Positions 17,452-28,072 of a stretch of DNA of 38,858 bases are shown here, piece after piece. The notes below the pieces were generated by a model, which did not search any database, was not told the origin of the DNA, and saw only the letters and a program-made list of their open reading frames with translations. Made by a program: the position numbers and the translations under genes. Numbering within the stretch: the stretch's first letter is position 1; each line of letters begins with the position of its first letter. Source of the stretch: Syntrophomonadaceae bacterium (GTDB lineage Bacteria; Bacillota; Dethiobacteria; DTU022; UBA8154); contig SLJK01000105.1 of NCBI GenBank assembly GCA_007135125.1, positions 1 through 38,858 of the forward strand, written 5' to 3'.

Positions 17452-18474
17452 ATGAATGAGGGTTATAATGTCGCAATAGTGGGTGCGACCGGAATGGTTG
17501 GTCAGGCTTTCGTGCAGGTGCTCAAAGAAAGGCGGTTCCCTGTTAAAAAATGGAAGCTGCTGGCTTCGGCTCGTTCTGTTGATAAGACAATAAATATCGG
17601 TGGCGAAGCCTATACTATTGAGGAAGCCGGACCAGATGCTTTCCGGGGGATCGATTTTGCCTTTTTTAGTGCTGGTGGGGAAATAAGCAAAGACTTGGCT
17701 CCCGAAGCCGTGAAAAAAGGAGCAGTGGTAATAGATAATAGCAGTGCTTTTCGTATGGATCCAGAAGTGCCCCTAGTCGTACCCGAAGTAAATCCTGATG
17801 CTGTCCTTAGGCACAAAGGGCTTATCTCCAATCCCAATTGTTCCACTATCCAGATGGTAGTAGCACTACAACCGCTACATGCTGCTGTGGGATTAAAAAG
17901 AGTGGTGGCGGCCACCTATCAAGCTGTCTCAGGTGCGGGAAAGGAGGCGGTAGATGAGTTGAAGGATCAAAGCAGGGCGGTTCTTGATGGACAAGAACCT
18001 GAAAAAGCGGTCATTCCTTATAAAGGAGCAACAACTCATCATCAGATTGCTTTCAACATGGTTCCTCATATTGATGTCGTGGAGGACAGTGATTATACCA
18101 AGGAAGAAATGAAAATGATCAAAGAAACTCGTAAAATAATGGGCTTGGAAAATCTTCCCATTACGGTAACTACGGTTAGAGTTCCTGTATTTAACGGACA
18201 TTCAGAGGCGCTAAATGTAGAGCTTAAGGCACCCCTTTCCCCAATAGAGGCCCGCCAGTTGTTTTACGAAGCAGCGGGGGTGGTCGTGATGGACGATCCA
18301 GCGAATTTTGTATATCCTATGCCGGCCATGACAGAGGGAAAGGACGAAGTGTTTGTTGGTCGTATTAGAGCGGACGGCTCTGTTCCCTACGGTTTGAACT
18401 TGTGGGTTGTGGCTGACAATATACGCAAGGGAGCAGCCACAAATTCTGTTCAGATTGCAGAGTTGCTCATCTAA
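17452..18474 (+). CDS. asd: Aspartate-semialdehyde dehydrogenase
   Basis: VAIVGATGMVGQAFVQVL, SNPNCSTIQMVVAL active-site Cys, VRVPVFNGHSE; the ATG at 17452 follows GGGAGGAAAGG, so the tracked start (17434) is probably too long. Confidence 0.95.
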   Translation: MNEGYNVAIVGATGMVGQAFVQVLKERRFPVKKWKLLASARSVDKTINIGGEAYTIEEAGPDAFRGIDFAFFSAGGEISKDLAPEAVKKGAVVIDNSSAFRMDPEVPLVVPEVNPDAVLRHKGLISNPNCSTIQMVVALQPLHAAVGLKRVVAATYQAVSGAGKEAVDELKDQSRAVLDGQEPEKAVIPYKGATTHHQIAFNMVPHIDVVEDSDYTKEEMKMIKETRKIMGLENLPITVTTVRVPVFNGHSEALNVELKAPLSPIEARQLFYEAAGVVVMDDPANFVYPMPAMTEGKDEVFVGRIRADGSVPYGLNLWVVADNIRKGAATNSVQIAELLI

Positions 18475-18553
18475 TTATTTTCAGAACAACTAATTTGAGG
18501 AGAAAGGTTTTTCTACCTGCCAGCTTTAACAACAGATAATTAGTAGCACTGAA

Positions 18554-20035
18554 ATGCGCTGTGGAAAGGATTTTTATATGCCTTTTGAAGTAGCTTCTGG
18601 TTTATTAAAAGCCCTTTACTCCCCTCTTTTCTATCAATATGTGAAGGGTGAGGAAAGGGTTTTTCAGTTATACAATGGTGACTTTCGAAGCATAGACTCT
18701 TTCAAAAAAAGGGCTCTTTTTTTGAAGAAAAAAAGATTTCCCCGGGGAACTGACCGACTCCTGGCAGAGTCCGGTAGCATTGCCTTGCAAAATATTAACA
18801 GAGAAAAAGAGCAGAAAGATGATAAACCATGTTATGTTATTACCGGCCAGCAGCCGGGTATACTGGGAGGGGCTCTCTATGTTCCTTACAAGGTGCTAAC
18901 GGCTATAAACCTGGCCAACGAAATGCAGGAGTGCTTGGGCATGACTGTCCGCCCTCTATTTTGGGTGGCAGGCGAGGATCATAACCTTTTTGGTATTACC
19001 AGAACTTTTATTCCACCGCCGGATAGGGGTGGAGCTCTAAGACTTCGGTTGGAGATGGAGCATTTTGGCCTTCCAGCGGGAGAGATCAAGGTTCCGCCTG
19101 AAAAAATGATAAAATTAATTAATAAACTGGAAAAGCTTACAGAAGTCAAGGAAAAAAATGAAAACTATGATTTCTCTGTCCTAAACACACTTCGCAGATT
19201 ATCTGTCACAGAACATACCCTAGGTAGTTGGTTTATAGCTGTTATGTCCTACCTTTTCGAGGGACATGGACTTTATTTTGTAGATCCTCTCCTAGCCAAC
19301 CGTAAAAAGTTTTATACAGAATTATTATTGCAGGTAGTTGAAGAAGGCCCGATTCTTCACTCGCTCATCGCGATTGCTGAAAGAAAGATAGCTGCTGAAG
19401 GGTTCATACCACAGGTGCGGAGAAGTGGAAAAGAGTCTTTGCTCATGATAGTTTGGAAAGGAAGAAGGCAGGTGTTGTGGAGGGAGGGAGAAAGCTTTTT
19501 TACTTCTAACAAGGATTTCTTTATTACGAAAAGAAATTTAAAAACTTTAATCAGGGAAAGACCTGAGCTTTTCAGTCCTAACGTTTTAATGCGACCCATT
19601 TTCCAGGACAGCATATTTGCTAACCTGGCTTACGTTTGCGGTCCAGGAGAGCTAGGTTATATGGCTCAGATCAAGGAAGTTTATGAACATTTCGGGCTAA
19701 AAATGCCGCTGTTGTATCCACGTAAAGGGGTGACATTAGTCGAACCCAAGCTGAGAAGACACCTGGAATATTATAATATAAGCGCTGAAGAGGCTATTTT
19801 GCAGGCTCAAAATAAACCAAGACGAAAGAGAAGAGGCAAAGAAGACCCCCGTTTTGAAGTGTTACGAGAGAACCTGTGGCCGCGGAGCAGGCCGCAGGAA
19901 AGAGTTTTTAATCTTTTTCCTTTTCTGGTAAGGGAGGGATTTTCCTTCTGGGAAAATTTTTGCTATCAGTTTGCTGCCCTGCCGGCAGGACATTACTTTT
20001 ATTCATGGGGAGAGGGCGAGAATCGTGGAGGTTGA
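18554..20035 (+). CDS. bshC: Putative bacillithiol biosynthesis cysteine-adding enzyme BshC
   Basis: YVITGQQPGILGGALYVPYKVLTAINLANE, RPLFWVAGEDHNL, RPIFQDSIFANLAYVCGPGELGYMAQIKEVYEHFG; next to bshB1 and bshA. Confidence 0.92.
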   Translation: MRCGKDFYMPFEVASGLLKALYSPLFYQYVKGEERVFQLYNGDFRSIDSFKKRALFLKKKRFPRGTDRLLAESGSIALQNINREKEQKDDKPCYVITGQQPGILGGALYVPYKVLTAINLANEMQECLGMTVRPLFWVAGEDHNLFGITRTFIPPPDRGGALRLRLEMEHFGLPAGEIKVPPEKMIKLINKLEKLTEVKEKNENYDFSVLNTLRRLSVTEHTLGSWFIAVMSYLFEGHGLYFVDPLLANRKKFYTELLLQVVEEGPILHSLIAIAERKIAAEGFIPQVRRSGKESLLMIVWKGRRQVLWREGESFFTSNKDFFITKRNLKTLIRERPELFSPNVLMRPIFQDSIFANLAYVCGPGELGYMAQIKEVYEHFGLKMPLLYPRKGVTLVEPKLRRHLEYYNISAEEAILQAQNKPRRKRRGKEDPRFEVLRENLWPRSRPQERVFNLFPFLVREGFSFWENFCYQFAALPAGHYFYSWGEGENRGG

Positions 20036-20744
20036 TATTTTAGCTTTTGGTGCGCATCCAGATGATGTGGAATGTGGTGCGGGGGGCATTTTAGCCAGAC
20101 ATGCAGCCGAAGGTTACAGGTGCGGGATTGTGGATCTGACAGCGGGTGAAATGTCTACCAATGGGACTGTCGAAGAAAGAAAAGCAGAGGCTTCAAAAGC
20201 AGCAGAGATCTTAAACTGTCCGATAAGAAAATGTTTGAACCTTCCTGACGCACACCTTTCGGTAGAACAAGAGGGCGTTTATAGTGTTATTAAGGTTTTA
20301 AGGGAATTTAAGCCCCGCATTGTTCTTGCTCCTTTCTACAGGGACGATCGTCACCCTGACCACGGAGTTGCTGGTGAGTTGGTTAGAAGGGCTGTGTACC
20401 TTGCCGGTTTGAAAAGTTTGCCCCTGGAGGGAGACGCATTCCGTCCGCAAAAATTGTTCTTTTTTTTGCTTTATGTAAATCGCGATCCAGATCTAATTGT
20501 AGATGTTTCGGATTATTACCAAATTAAGGAAGCAGCAATCAGGGCACATCAGACACAGTTTCAGCAACACTGTTATGGAGGAGAGGGGCCCCTTAGCCTG
20601 GTTAATGATTCTTTTTTTCTACGTTTTATTAGCAGCCGGGACCGGTATTTTGGATCTTTAATTGGTGCTTCTTGCGGAGAAGGAGTGGTGCCTTATGGTA
20701 AATTAGCTGTTGCGGATCTTTGTGGTGAGGTGGGGTTCAAATGA
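20025..20744 (+). CDS. bshB1: Bacillithiol biosynthesis deacetylase (PIG-L/LmbE family)
   Basis: AFGAHPDDVECGAGGILA, DLTAGEMSTNGTVEERKAEA, RHPDH; GTG at 20025 is the likely start, overlapping bshC. Confidence 0.92.
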   Translation: MEVDILAFGAHPDDVECGAGGILARHAAEGYRCGIVDLTAGEMSTNGTVEERKAEASKAAEILNCPIRKCLNLPDAHLSVEQEGVYSVIKVLREFKPRIVLAPFYRDDRHPDHGVAGELVRRAVYLAGLKSLPLEGDAFRPQKLFFFLLYVNRDPDLIVDVSDYYQIKEAAIRAHQTQFQQHCYGGEGPLSLVNDSFFLRFISSRDRYFGSLIGASCGEGVVPYGKLAVADLCGEVGFK

Positions 20745-21853
20745 AAATTGCTATGGTTTGCTTCCCAGGCCAGGGGGGTAGCGGTGTTATTGCTACTGAG
20801 CTGGGAAGGGAGCTTTCCCGAAAAGGGCACGAGATTCATATGATTTCTTACGAAAGGCCTTTTCGTCTTGAACAGAATGAAGAGATTTTTTTTCATAAGG
20901 TACAGATGAACGATTATCCTCTTTTTCCTTATCCTCTTTATACTCTTGATCTTTCTGCTAAAATAGCAGATGTTCTACGAAGTTTTGCTCCTCAGATTAT
21001 TCATGCCCATTATGTAATCCCTAACACCATAGCAGCATACCTGGCGAAAGAGCTTTATCAAGGAGTTGCTCCCAAACTTGTTACAACTATTCATGGAACC
21101 GATATTTCTATTTGGGGACAGGACCACCAACTGCGTCCCCTGATTCGTTATGGCTTGGAGAAAAGTGATGCAATTACTGCAGTTTCTCACACCTTGAAAG
21201 ATGAGGCACATTTAAATACGGGGATTAATAATATACAGGTTATTTATAATTTTGTTAATGAAAGTCTTTTCCAATACCACGGCAACGAAATGCTTCGCTT
21301 GCAGCTTGCTCCCGGCGGTGAAAAAGTCATCCTCCATATTTCGAATTTCCGGCCTGTCAAAAGAGTGCCCGATCTTATGCGTGCATTTGCTATGTTGCTT
21401 GAAGACGTGCAGGATGTTGTCCTGGTGCTGGTAGGTGATGGCGTTGAGAGGCTAAAGACCATTGAATTGGCGCGGGTTCTTGGAATAGAAGAAAAAGTTT
21501 GTTTTGTGGGGAACGTGCCCCACCCTGGGCCTTATCTTGCCGTTTCCCATTTGCTAGCTCTTTCTTCAGAAAAAGAAAGTTTTGGACTGGTTGCCTTGGA
21601 GGCCATGTCCTGTGGTAAGCCTGTTGTAGCTACAAGGACCGGTGGTCTGAGTGAACTGGTAGAGGACGGAAGGACAGGTTTTTTGACTCCAGTGGGAGAT
21701 ATAAATAGACTGTATGTTTCCATGAAAAGGATCTTGCAGGATGAAACATTATACCGTGTTTTTGCCAGCAACTCCAGGGAAAAGGCTGCCAAGTTTCTCT
21801 CCAGTATCATAATTCCATCTTATGAAAGGTTGTATACTTCCTTGCTGGAGTGA
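20741..21853 (+). CDS. bshA: N-acetyl-alpha-D-glucosaminyl L-malate synthase (GT4 glycosyltransferase)
   Basis: [48 protein letters not shown]-x7-[28 protein letters not shown]. Confidence 0.93.
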   Translation: MKIAMVCFPGQGGSGVIATELGRELSRKGHEIHMISYERPFRLEQNEEIFFHKVQMNDYPLFPYPLYTLDLSAKIADVLRSFAPQIIHAHYVIPNTIAAYLAKELYQGVAPKLVTTIHGTDISIWGQDHQLRPLIRYGLEKSDAITAVSHTLKDEAHLNTGINNIQVIYNFVNESLFQYHGNEMLRLQLAPGGEKVILHISNFRPVKRVPDLMRAFAMLLEDVQDVVLVLVGDGVERLKTIELARVLGIEEKVCFVGNVPHPGPYLAVSHLLALSSEKESFGLVALEAMSCGKPVVATRTGGLSELVEDGRTGFLTPVGDINRLYVSMKRILQDETLYRVFASNSREKAAKFLSSIIIPSYERLYTSLLE

Positions 21854-21915
21854 AATATGTTACAATACTTCCATATTTTCCAGATATGAGCTAAACTGGA
21901 GATAAATTAGGAGCT

Positions 21916-22551
21916 GTGTTCTCATTGATAGCCATAATTGATTACGGTATGGGAAATGTTCAGAGTGTAGCTAATGCTTTTGCCAGGTTAGGGTTTAAAA
22001 CTGTACTTACTGGAGATTTGAAGACTATAAAAAATTGCACTACCCTGGTTTTACCCGGGGTCGGTGCCTTTGGTCGTGCAATTAAAGAGCTGCGGGAGAA
22101 AGGGCTTTTGGAACATTTACGTGAAAGAGAACAGGAAGGAACTTATATCTTGGGTATTTGCCTGGGTTTGCAGCTTTTTTTTGACAGCAGCCAGGAGGAT
22201 CCTGGGTGGGGAGGATTGAGTTTCTTTTCGGGACAGGTAGTGCGCTTCCCAACCAGTGTTAAAGTTCCGCACATGGGCTGGAACCGGGTTTATCATAATA
22301 ATGATAACCCCCTCTTTGAAGGAATTCCTTGCGGCTGTCATTTTTATTTTGCTCATTCATTTTACGGCTTTCCCGGCGGAGAAGAACTATTCCTGGCTCG
22401 CTGCAGGTATGGGGTTGAATTCCCTGCTGCATTAAGGAAAAAAAATGTTTATGGTTTGCAATTTCATCCGGAAAAAAGTGGTGAATGGGGTCTAAGAGTG
22501 TTGCAAAATTTTGGGAGGATGATTATAGATGCAGGTAATACCAGCTATTGA
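21916..22551 (+). CDS. hisH: Imidazole glycerol phosphate synthase glutaminase subunit
   Basis: IIDYGMGNVQSVANAF, GICLGLQLFFDSS nucleophile elbow, FYFAHSFY, GLQFHPEKS. Confidence 0.95.
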   Translation: MFSLIAIIDYGMGNVQSVANAFARLGFKTVLTGDLKTIKNCTTLVLPGVGAFGRAIKELREKGLLEHLREREQEGTYILGICLGLQLFFDSSQEDPGWGGLSFFSGQVVRFPTSVKVPHMGWNRVYHNNDNPLFEGIPCGCHFYFAHSFYGFPGGEELFLARCRYGVEFPAALRKKNVYGLQFHPEKSGEWGLRVLQNFGRMIIDAGNTSY

Positions 22552-23263
22552 CCTTCTCGGAGGAAAGTGTGTCCGGCTTTTAAGGGGAGAGAAAAAAAAG
22601 GAAACGGTTTACAGCAATGACCCTGTTGAAGTCGCCAAAAAATGGGAGAATGAGGGTGCTTTACGTTTGCACCTTGTTGATTTAGACGGCGCTTTTGAGG
22701 GTGAGCCGATCAATTCTGCTGTTATCTCTGCTATTGTTTCCGGTGTTGGCATTCCGGTGCAGCTTGGAGGGGGAATTCGCAGTGAGTTGCTCGTGAAAAA
22801 TGCTCTTGATTTAGGTGTTTCCAGAGTTATCCTGGGGACTGTGGCAGTGGAAAGCCCCGACCTTGTTCAAAAAATGGTGGAAACTTATGGTGAAAGTATT
22901 GTTGTCGGCATAGACGCCAGGGAAGGAATTGTAGCTGTTAAAGGTTGGGTTGAAGGTTCTGGAAGAAAAGCGGTGGAATTTGCACTGGAAATGCAGGATT
23001 GTGGTGTGAGTGAGATAATATATACTGATATTGCTCGAGATGGCTCTCTTGAAGGTCCTAACTATGTTGCTTTGCAGGAAATATTGTCTGCTCTTTCTAT
23101 TCCTGTGATAGCTTCTGGAGGTGTTTCTTCGCTTGAGGACCTTTGCCAACTTAAAATGCTGGAAAACAGTGGTATTAGTGGGGTTATCGTGGGCCAGGCT
23201 CTATATTCAGGGAAGTTTACGTTAAAAGATGCTATAATAGAGATCAAAGGTCAACAATCTTGA
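22529..23263 (+). CDS. hisA: ProFAR isomerase
   Basis: [50 protein letters not shown]. Confidence 0.95.
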   Translation: MQVIPAIDLLGGKCVRLLRGEKKKETVYSNDPVEVAKKWENEGALRLHLVDLDGAFEGEPINSAVISAIVSGVGIPVQLGGGIRSELLVKNALDLGVSRVILGTVAVESPDLVQKMVETYGESIVVGIDAREGIVAVKGWVEGSGRKAVEFALEMQDCGVSEIIYTDIARDGSLEGPNYVALQEILSALSIPVIASGGVSSLEDLCQLKMLENSGISGVIVGQALYSGKFTLKDAIIEIKGQQS

Positions 23264-24051
23264 TTATTGACTGGGGGAGAGCACAATTGCTGGCAAAGAG
23301 AATTATTCCATGCCTGGATGTGAAAGATGGCAGGGTGGTAAAAGGTGTAAAATTTGTTGATCTGAAAGACACCGGTGACCCTGTAGAATTGGCAAGTTTT
23401 TATGACAAAGCGGGAGCAGATGAGTTGGTGTTTTTAGATATCACTGCTTCTTATGAAGGCAGAAAAACCATGATCGATGTGGCCAGAAGAACAGCTCAAG
23501 AAATATTTATTCCGTTTATCGTGGGTGGAGGTATAGGCACCATAGACCAGATACGTGATGTTCTCAAAGCGGGTGCTGACAAAATATCACTTAATACTCC
23601 TGCTGTAGAGCATCCAGAACTTATCACAGAAGGCGCTAAAATATTTGGAAGCCAATGTATGGTTGTAGCTATTGACGCTTGCTGGAATGAGAAAATGGGG
23701 GAATGGGAGGTTTATACTCACGGAGGCAGGAAAGCAACGGGTATTTCGGCCCTGGAATGGGTTACTCGGGTAGAGAAACTGGGCGCAGGAGAAATTCTAT
23801 TGACCAGCATGGACGCCGATGGAGGGAAGATTGGGTATGATATTTCATTGACCCTGGCCGTGGGAGAGAGGACTAATCTTCCCGTAATAGCTTCGGGTGG
23901 GGCGGGAAGTCTGGAGCATTTTGCTGAAGTATTGACTGAAGGAAAAGCGGATGCAGCTTTAGCTGCTTCTGTTTTCCACTACCGGCAGTTTTCAGTACAG
24001 GAAGTTAAAAAATACCTGCAAGAGCAGGGAGTGGAGGTGCGCTTGAGTTAG
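23260..24051 (+). CDS. hisF: Imidazole glycerol phosphate synthase cyclase subunit
   Basis: [57 protein letters not shown]. Confidence 0.96.
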   Translation: MIIDWGRAQLLAKRIIPCLDVKDGRVVKGVKFVDLKDTGDPVELASFYDKAGADELVFLDITASYEGRKTMIDVARRTAQEIFIPFIVGGGIGTIDQIRDVLKAGADKISLNTPAVEHPELITEGAKIFGSQCMVVAIDACWNEKMGEWEVYTHGGRKATGISALEWVTRVEKLGAGEILLTSMDADGGKIGYDISLTLAVGERTNLPVIASGGAGSLEHFAEVLTEGKADAALAASVFHYRQFSVQEVKKYLQEQGVEVRLS

Positions 24052-24052
24052 T

Positions 24053-24388
24053 ATGTTAGAAGAGCTTGCTTTTGAAAAGCATGGACTTTTACCGTCTATT
24101 ATTCAGGATTATGCCAGCGGAGAAGTGCTTATGTTGGCCTATATGAATCGGGAGTCATTGCAAAAAACGTTAGAAACCGGTTTGACCTGGTTTTGGAGCC
24201 GTAGCAGGGAACAATTCTGGCAAAAAGGAGAATCTTCCGGTAATATTCAGGAGGTACAGGAAATTTTTTTTGATTGCGATGCTGACACCTTATTGATAAA
24301 AGTAAAACAGACAGGACCTGCCTGTCATACCGGGGAGAGGAGTTGTTTTTATCGCTCTCTTTCCCTGCACCAAAAAGGCGATAAGTAG
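24053..24388 (+). CDS. hisI: Phosphoribosyl-AMP cyclohydrolase (no fused HisE domain)
   Basis: [65 protein letters not shown]. Confidence 0.96.
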   Translation: MLEELAFEKHGLLPSIIQDYASGEVLMLAYMNRESLQKTLETGLTWFWSRSREQFWQKGESSGNIQEVQEIFFDCDADTLLIKVKQTGPACHTGERSCFYRSLSLHQKGDK

Positions 24389-24415
24389 TTTTCGAAAACA
24401 AAAGGAACCGGGTTC

Positions 24416-24928
24416 ATGAATGTACAGCAGGAAAGAAAGCAATATAATTGCTATGAGGTGGAGACCGTCCTCGGCCTGTTCCTTATTTATTATAATGATG
24501 AGGGAATATACCGGCTTGTCCTGCCTTCTAACCCAATAATCCCTGGTTATAAATCACTTTTCAGCAAGGGAGCGAGCCACGGATTCCCTTGGCCGGACCT
24601 GGAGAGCGAATTAAAGTTTTATGGCAAGGGTCGAATAATTCGGGGCACGTATCCGCTTCTTAATCTAGGCTATTCAGAGTGGACAAAGAATGTGCTGCAG
24701 GCTACCTTAAGTATCCCTTTTGGAGAAACTAGAAGTTACAAACAAATAGCTGAACAACTTGGTAGGCCTTCTGCAGCCAGGGCTGTCGGCCGGGCAGTTT
24801 CCTGCAACCGCACTCCTATTCTTATTCCCTGTCACCGCGTAGTGGGGCAAAAGGGCCATTTAGTAGGATTTAGTTCCGGCCTGTTATGGAAGCAGAGGCT
24901 TTTGGACTTGGAGCAGCACGTTCCTTGA
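24416..24928 (+). CDS. ogt: Methylated-DNA-[protein]-cysteine S-methyltransferase
   Basis: IPFGETRSYKQIAEQLGRPSAARAVGRAVSCNRTPILIPCHRVVGQKGHLVGFSSGLLWKQRLLDLE (PCHRV active site). Confidence 0.93.
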   Translation: MNVQQERKQYNCYEVETVLGLFLIYYNDEGIYRLVLPSNPIIPGYKSLFSKGASHGFPWPDLESELKFYGKGRIIRGTYPLLNLGYSEWTKNVLQATLSIPFGETRSYKQIAEQLGRPSAARAVGRAVSCNRTPILIPCHRVVGQKGHLVGFSSGLLWKQRLLDLEQHVP

Positions 24929-24984
24929 GGTCGTTATATTTTATATCGTTATCTAACACTATAACAGGAAAAGGTGTTGTATAA

Positions 24985-25674
24985 TTGCAAAACAAAGAAC
25001 CTGGTGGTTCAAAACAAGTTGTTTTGGAGGATGTTGAAAATCATCCCCTGGTGATAGCGTATATCCGCAGGGCAGATGATAATTTAGGTGCACTGGGATA
25101 TACAGAGCATGGTTTTCGCCATACGGATATGGTGGCCAATACCTCTTTCAGGATTATTTCTCAGTTGGGTTATTCAGTGCGGGAGGCTGAGCTTGCTGCC
25201 ATTGCGGGCTACTTACATGATATTGGAAATGTGATTGAACGAACGCATCATTACTCCATCGGTGCGCTTATTGCCATGAATATTTTGCGGGAACTGGGGA
25301 TGCTTGAGAGCGAGATAGCTGAAATAGCTTCCGCCATAGGTAATCATGATGAGCAGAGCGGTTACCCTGTAAGTATAATTTCTGCAGCTACTATCTTGGC
25401 GGATAAATCAGATGTACACAGGACCAGAGTAAGAAATCTTGATCATACCCGTTTTGATATTCATGACAGAGTCAACTATGCCGTGGAGAATTCCACTTTG
25501 AAACTGGATCCGGAAAAAAGAGTTATTACTTTAAAGATAAAGATTGACACGGGCTTGAGCCATGTTATGGAGTACTTCGAGATTTTCTTGACCAGGATGG
25601 TACAGTGTCGGCGTGCAGCAAATTTATTAGAAGCTCGCTTTTCCCTGGTGATTAATGAAACACAGCTGCTTTAA
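24985..25674 (+). CDS. HD-domain phosphohydrolase-like protein
   Basis: HTDMVANTSF, AAIAGYLHDIGNVIERTHHYSIGA, IGNHDEQSG metal-ligand HD pattern; TTG start. Confidence 0.85.
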   Translation: MQNKEPGGSKQVVLEDVENHPLVIAYIRRADDNLGALGYTEHGFRHTDMVANTSFRIISQLGYSVREAELAAIAGYLHDIGNVIERTHHYSIGALIAMNILRELGMLESEIAEIASAIGNHDEQSGYPVSIISAATILADKSDVHRTRVRNLDHTRFDIHDRVNYAVENSTLKLDPEKRVITLKIKIDTGLSHVMEYFEIFLTRMVQCRRAANLLEARFSLVINETQLL

Positions 25675-25789
25675 CAAATGGAGCATGTCCTGGTAGGTGA
25701 ATATTTGTTTGTTAGGGAATATATTTGAACCGTTTTTTTACACAGACATGTGTTCTATGTAAGTATTTGCGAGCCGGGAGGGTATACAG

Positions 25790-27016
25790 GTGGTTCTTAA
25801 AAAACGTACCAGGGGGTTTATATTTTTCATTACTATTTCTGTCATCCTGGTAGCTGCTTCTTCTTTTTATCTTATGAACTGGGAAAGGTTTCTAAATAAA
25901 GGTCTGGACCTGGAAGGTGGGGTCTATGTTCTCCTAGAAGCCGAAACGACAGGTGATGAGGAGAAGGACCGTGACGCTGTAGAGCGTGCCATGACTATTA
26001 TCCGCAGCAGGATAGATGAATTAGGGGTTACTGAACCAGTTTTGCAGCGTGAAGGGGAAAGACGTATCCGGATTGAGCTTCCTGGAATTGAGGACCAGGC
26101 TCAGGCTATGGAGGCCATTGGCAGAACTGCAATGTTAACTTTTCAAAGCCCGGACGGCGAAGTGCTGTTAACCGGTGCCAATTTGGAAACGGCTCATTTT
26201 ACTCGTGGTCAGTATAATGAACCCATAGTGACCCTGGAATTTGATAGCGAAGGTGCACAAATGTTTGCTGAGGCTACCCAGAGGCATTTAAACGAGCCAC
26301 TCTCTATCTATCTTGATGACGAGCTGGTTTCTGCGCCAATGGTGCAGAGTGTCATTACTGATGGCAATGCGATTATTACAGGTATTCCTTCAGCAGAAGA
26401 GGCTAACACCATTGCTATGCTTCTCCGCTCAGGCGCCCTTCCAGTTGATCTGTCAGAGCTGGAAACCCGTTCTATAGGGCCGCTTTTGGGAGAAAATGCC
26501 CTTGGGCTTAGTTTTACGGCCGGTATGATCGGGTTATTACTTGTATTGGTTTTTATGGTGGTTGTCTATCGTTTTGCCGGCCTGGTTGCTGATATATCCC
26601 TGGTGGTCTATCTGGGTCTTGTATTTTTAATGCTTTCGGGATTAAATGCCACCATTACTCTTCCTGGTCTGGCTGGTCTTATTCTCTCTATCGGCATGGC
26701 CGTGGACGCCAATGTGCTTATATTTGAGCGTATTAAAGAGGAAATTAGAGATGGAAAAACGATGCTTACAGCAATAAATTCCGGTTTTGATAGAGCTTTT
26801 GGAGCTATTCTGGATGCCAACATTACTACAATTATAGCAGCTTTGGTTCTCTTATTCATCGCCAGTGGGCCAGTGCGAGGGTTTGCAGTTGTTTTACTTG
26901 TTGGAGTTATCTGCAGCTTACTGGCGGCTCTGGTTTTGACCCGGTTTTTGCTGCGCCTGGCAGCACGCTCAAAAATGATAAAAAGCTCTAAGTACCTGGG
27001 CATTAAGGAGGCTTAA
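25790..27016 (+). CDS. secD: Protein translocase subunit SecD
   Basis: GLDLEGGVYVLLEA, MTIIRSRIDELGVTEPVLQREGERRIRIELPG, GMAVDANVLIFERIKEE. Confidence 0.95.
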   Translation: MVLKKRTRGFIFFITISVILVAASSFYLMNWERFLNKGLDLEGGVYVLLEAETTGDEEKDRDAVERAMTIIRSRIDELGVTEPVLQREGERRIRIELPGIEDQAQAMEAIGRTAMLTFQSPDGEVLLTGANLETAHFTRGQYNEPIVTLEFDSEGAQMFAEATQRHLNEPLSIYLDDELVSAPMVQSVITDGNAIITGIPSAEEANTIAMLLRSGALPVDLSELETRSIGPLLGENALGLSFTAGMIGLLLVLVFMVVVYRFAGLVADISLVVYLGLVFLMLSGLNATITLPGLAGLILSIGMAVDANVLIFERIKEEIRDGKTMLTAINSGFDRAFGAILDANITTIIAALVLLFIASGPVRGFAVVLLVGVICSLLAALVLTRFLLRLAARSKMIKSSKYLGIKEA

Positions 27017-27018
27017 GG

Positions 27019-27984
27019 ATGTACTACCGCCCTCAATTTCCTTTTCTAAAGTTTAGAAAAACTGCTTTTTTACTCTCTGGTGTTTTAATCCTGGTAGGGA
27101 TCATATCACTTCTTTTGCAAGGCCTGAATCTGGGTATTGACTTTACAGGTGGCACCGTTTTGCATCTCGATCTTCGTGAAGACTACCACATGGAAGAGGT
27201 GCGAGACGTTCTTTCACCCTTTGAGCTTGAGGGAGCCCCCTTGCAGAGAGCAGGGCACAATGACTTAGGAGAGGGCACCGAGGTTATTATCAAAGCACCA
27301 ACCCTGGAAGGCGAGGTGCGCGAAGAGATAATCAACTCTTTCCTGCAACGTTGGCCGCAGATGACTACAGAGGATATTTTGCGAGAGGAAAATGTGGGGG
27401 CAGTAATTGGCAGGGAACTTACTCGAGAGGCTTTTACAGCACTTTTAATTGCTTTTACTGGTATGGTTTTATATATTACTCTACGCTTCGAATCTAGATT
27501 TGCACTGGCGGGAATTGCAGCACTTCTACATGATGCTTTCATAATACTGACACTGTTTTCTCTTTTCAGGTTGGAAATCAACAGTCCTTTTATTGCCGCC
27601 ATATTAACCATAATTGGGTATTCTATCAATGATACAATCGTTGTCTTTGATCGTATTAGAGAAAATATTGGAAAATACTGGCATAAAAAAGGAAGAGAAG
27701 AAATTGTCAACGACAGCATTAACGAAAATTTGGTACGCTCTATCAATACTTCTCTAACCACTTTGGCAGTGCTTCTTTCTCTTTTTGCGGCTTTTAATTA
27801 TTTCGTAGGAACTATTGACCTGAAGGTTTTTGCCATTGCCTTGATTATTGGTGTAATCAGCGGCACTTATTCTTCCATCTTTATTGCCAGTCCATTGTGG
27901 CTTTTTCTGACGGCGAATAAAGAAAAGAAGGGGAAAAAGCAGAGTCCTGAAGCTTTGTTTACTGACACAGAAATGCAGGAATAA
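27019..27984 (+). CDS. secF: Protein translocase subunit SecF
   Basis: GLNLGIDFTGGTVLHLDL, LTIIGYSINDTIVVFDRIREN, SINTSLTTL. Confidence 0.95.
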   Translation: MYYRPQFPFLKFRKTAFLLSGVLILVGIISLLLQGLNLGIDFTGGTVLHLDLREDYHMEEVRDVLSPFELEGAPLQRAGHNDLGEGTEVIIKAPTLEGEVREEIINSFLQRWPQMTTEDILREENVGAVIGRELTREAFTALLIAFTGMVLYITLRFESRFALAGIAALLHDAFIILTLFSLFRLEINSPFIAAILTIIGYSINDTIVVFDRIRENIGKYWHKKGREEIVNDSINENLVRSINTSLTTLAVLLSLFAAFNYFVGTIDLKVFAIALIIGVISGTYSSIFIASPLWLFLTANKEKKGKKQSPEALFTDTEMQE

Positions 27985-28072
27985 TAATTATTTATAACGA
28001 ATTGAAAAACAGGCTAAAATTTGTGCTTAATATTTTCCATATTTTTTAGAAATTCCTTTGGGGAGGTAAGAG

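Noticed and set aside
27183-27761. 192-aa minus-strand ORF opposite secF
   Set aside because: Lies within a confident secF gene and shows no domain signal
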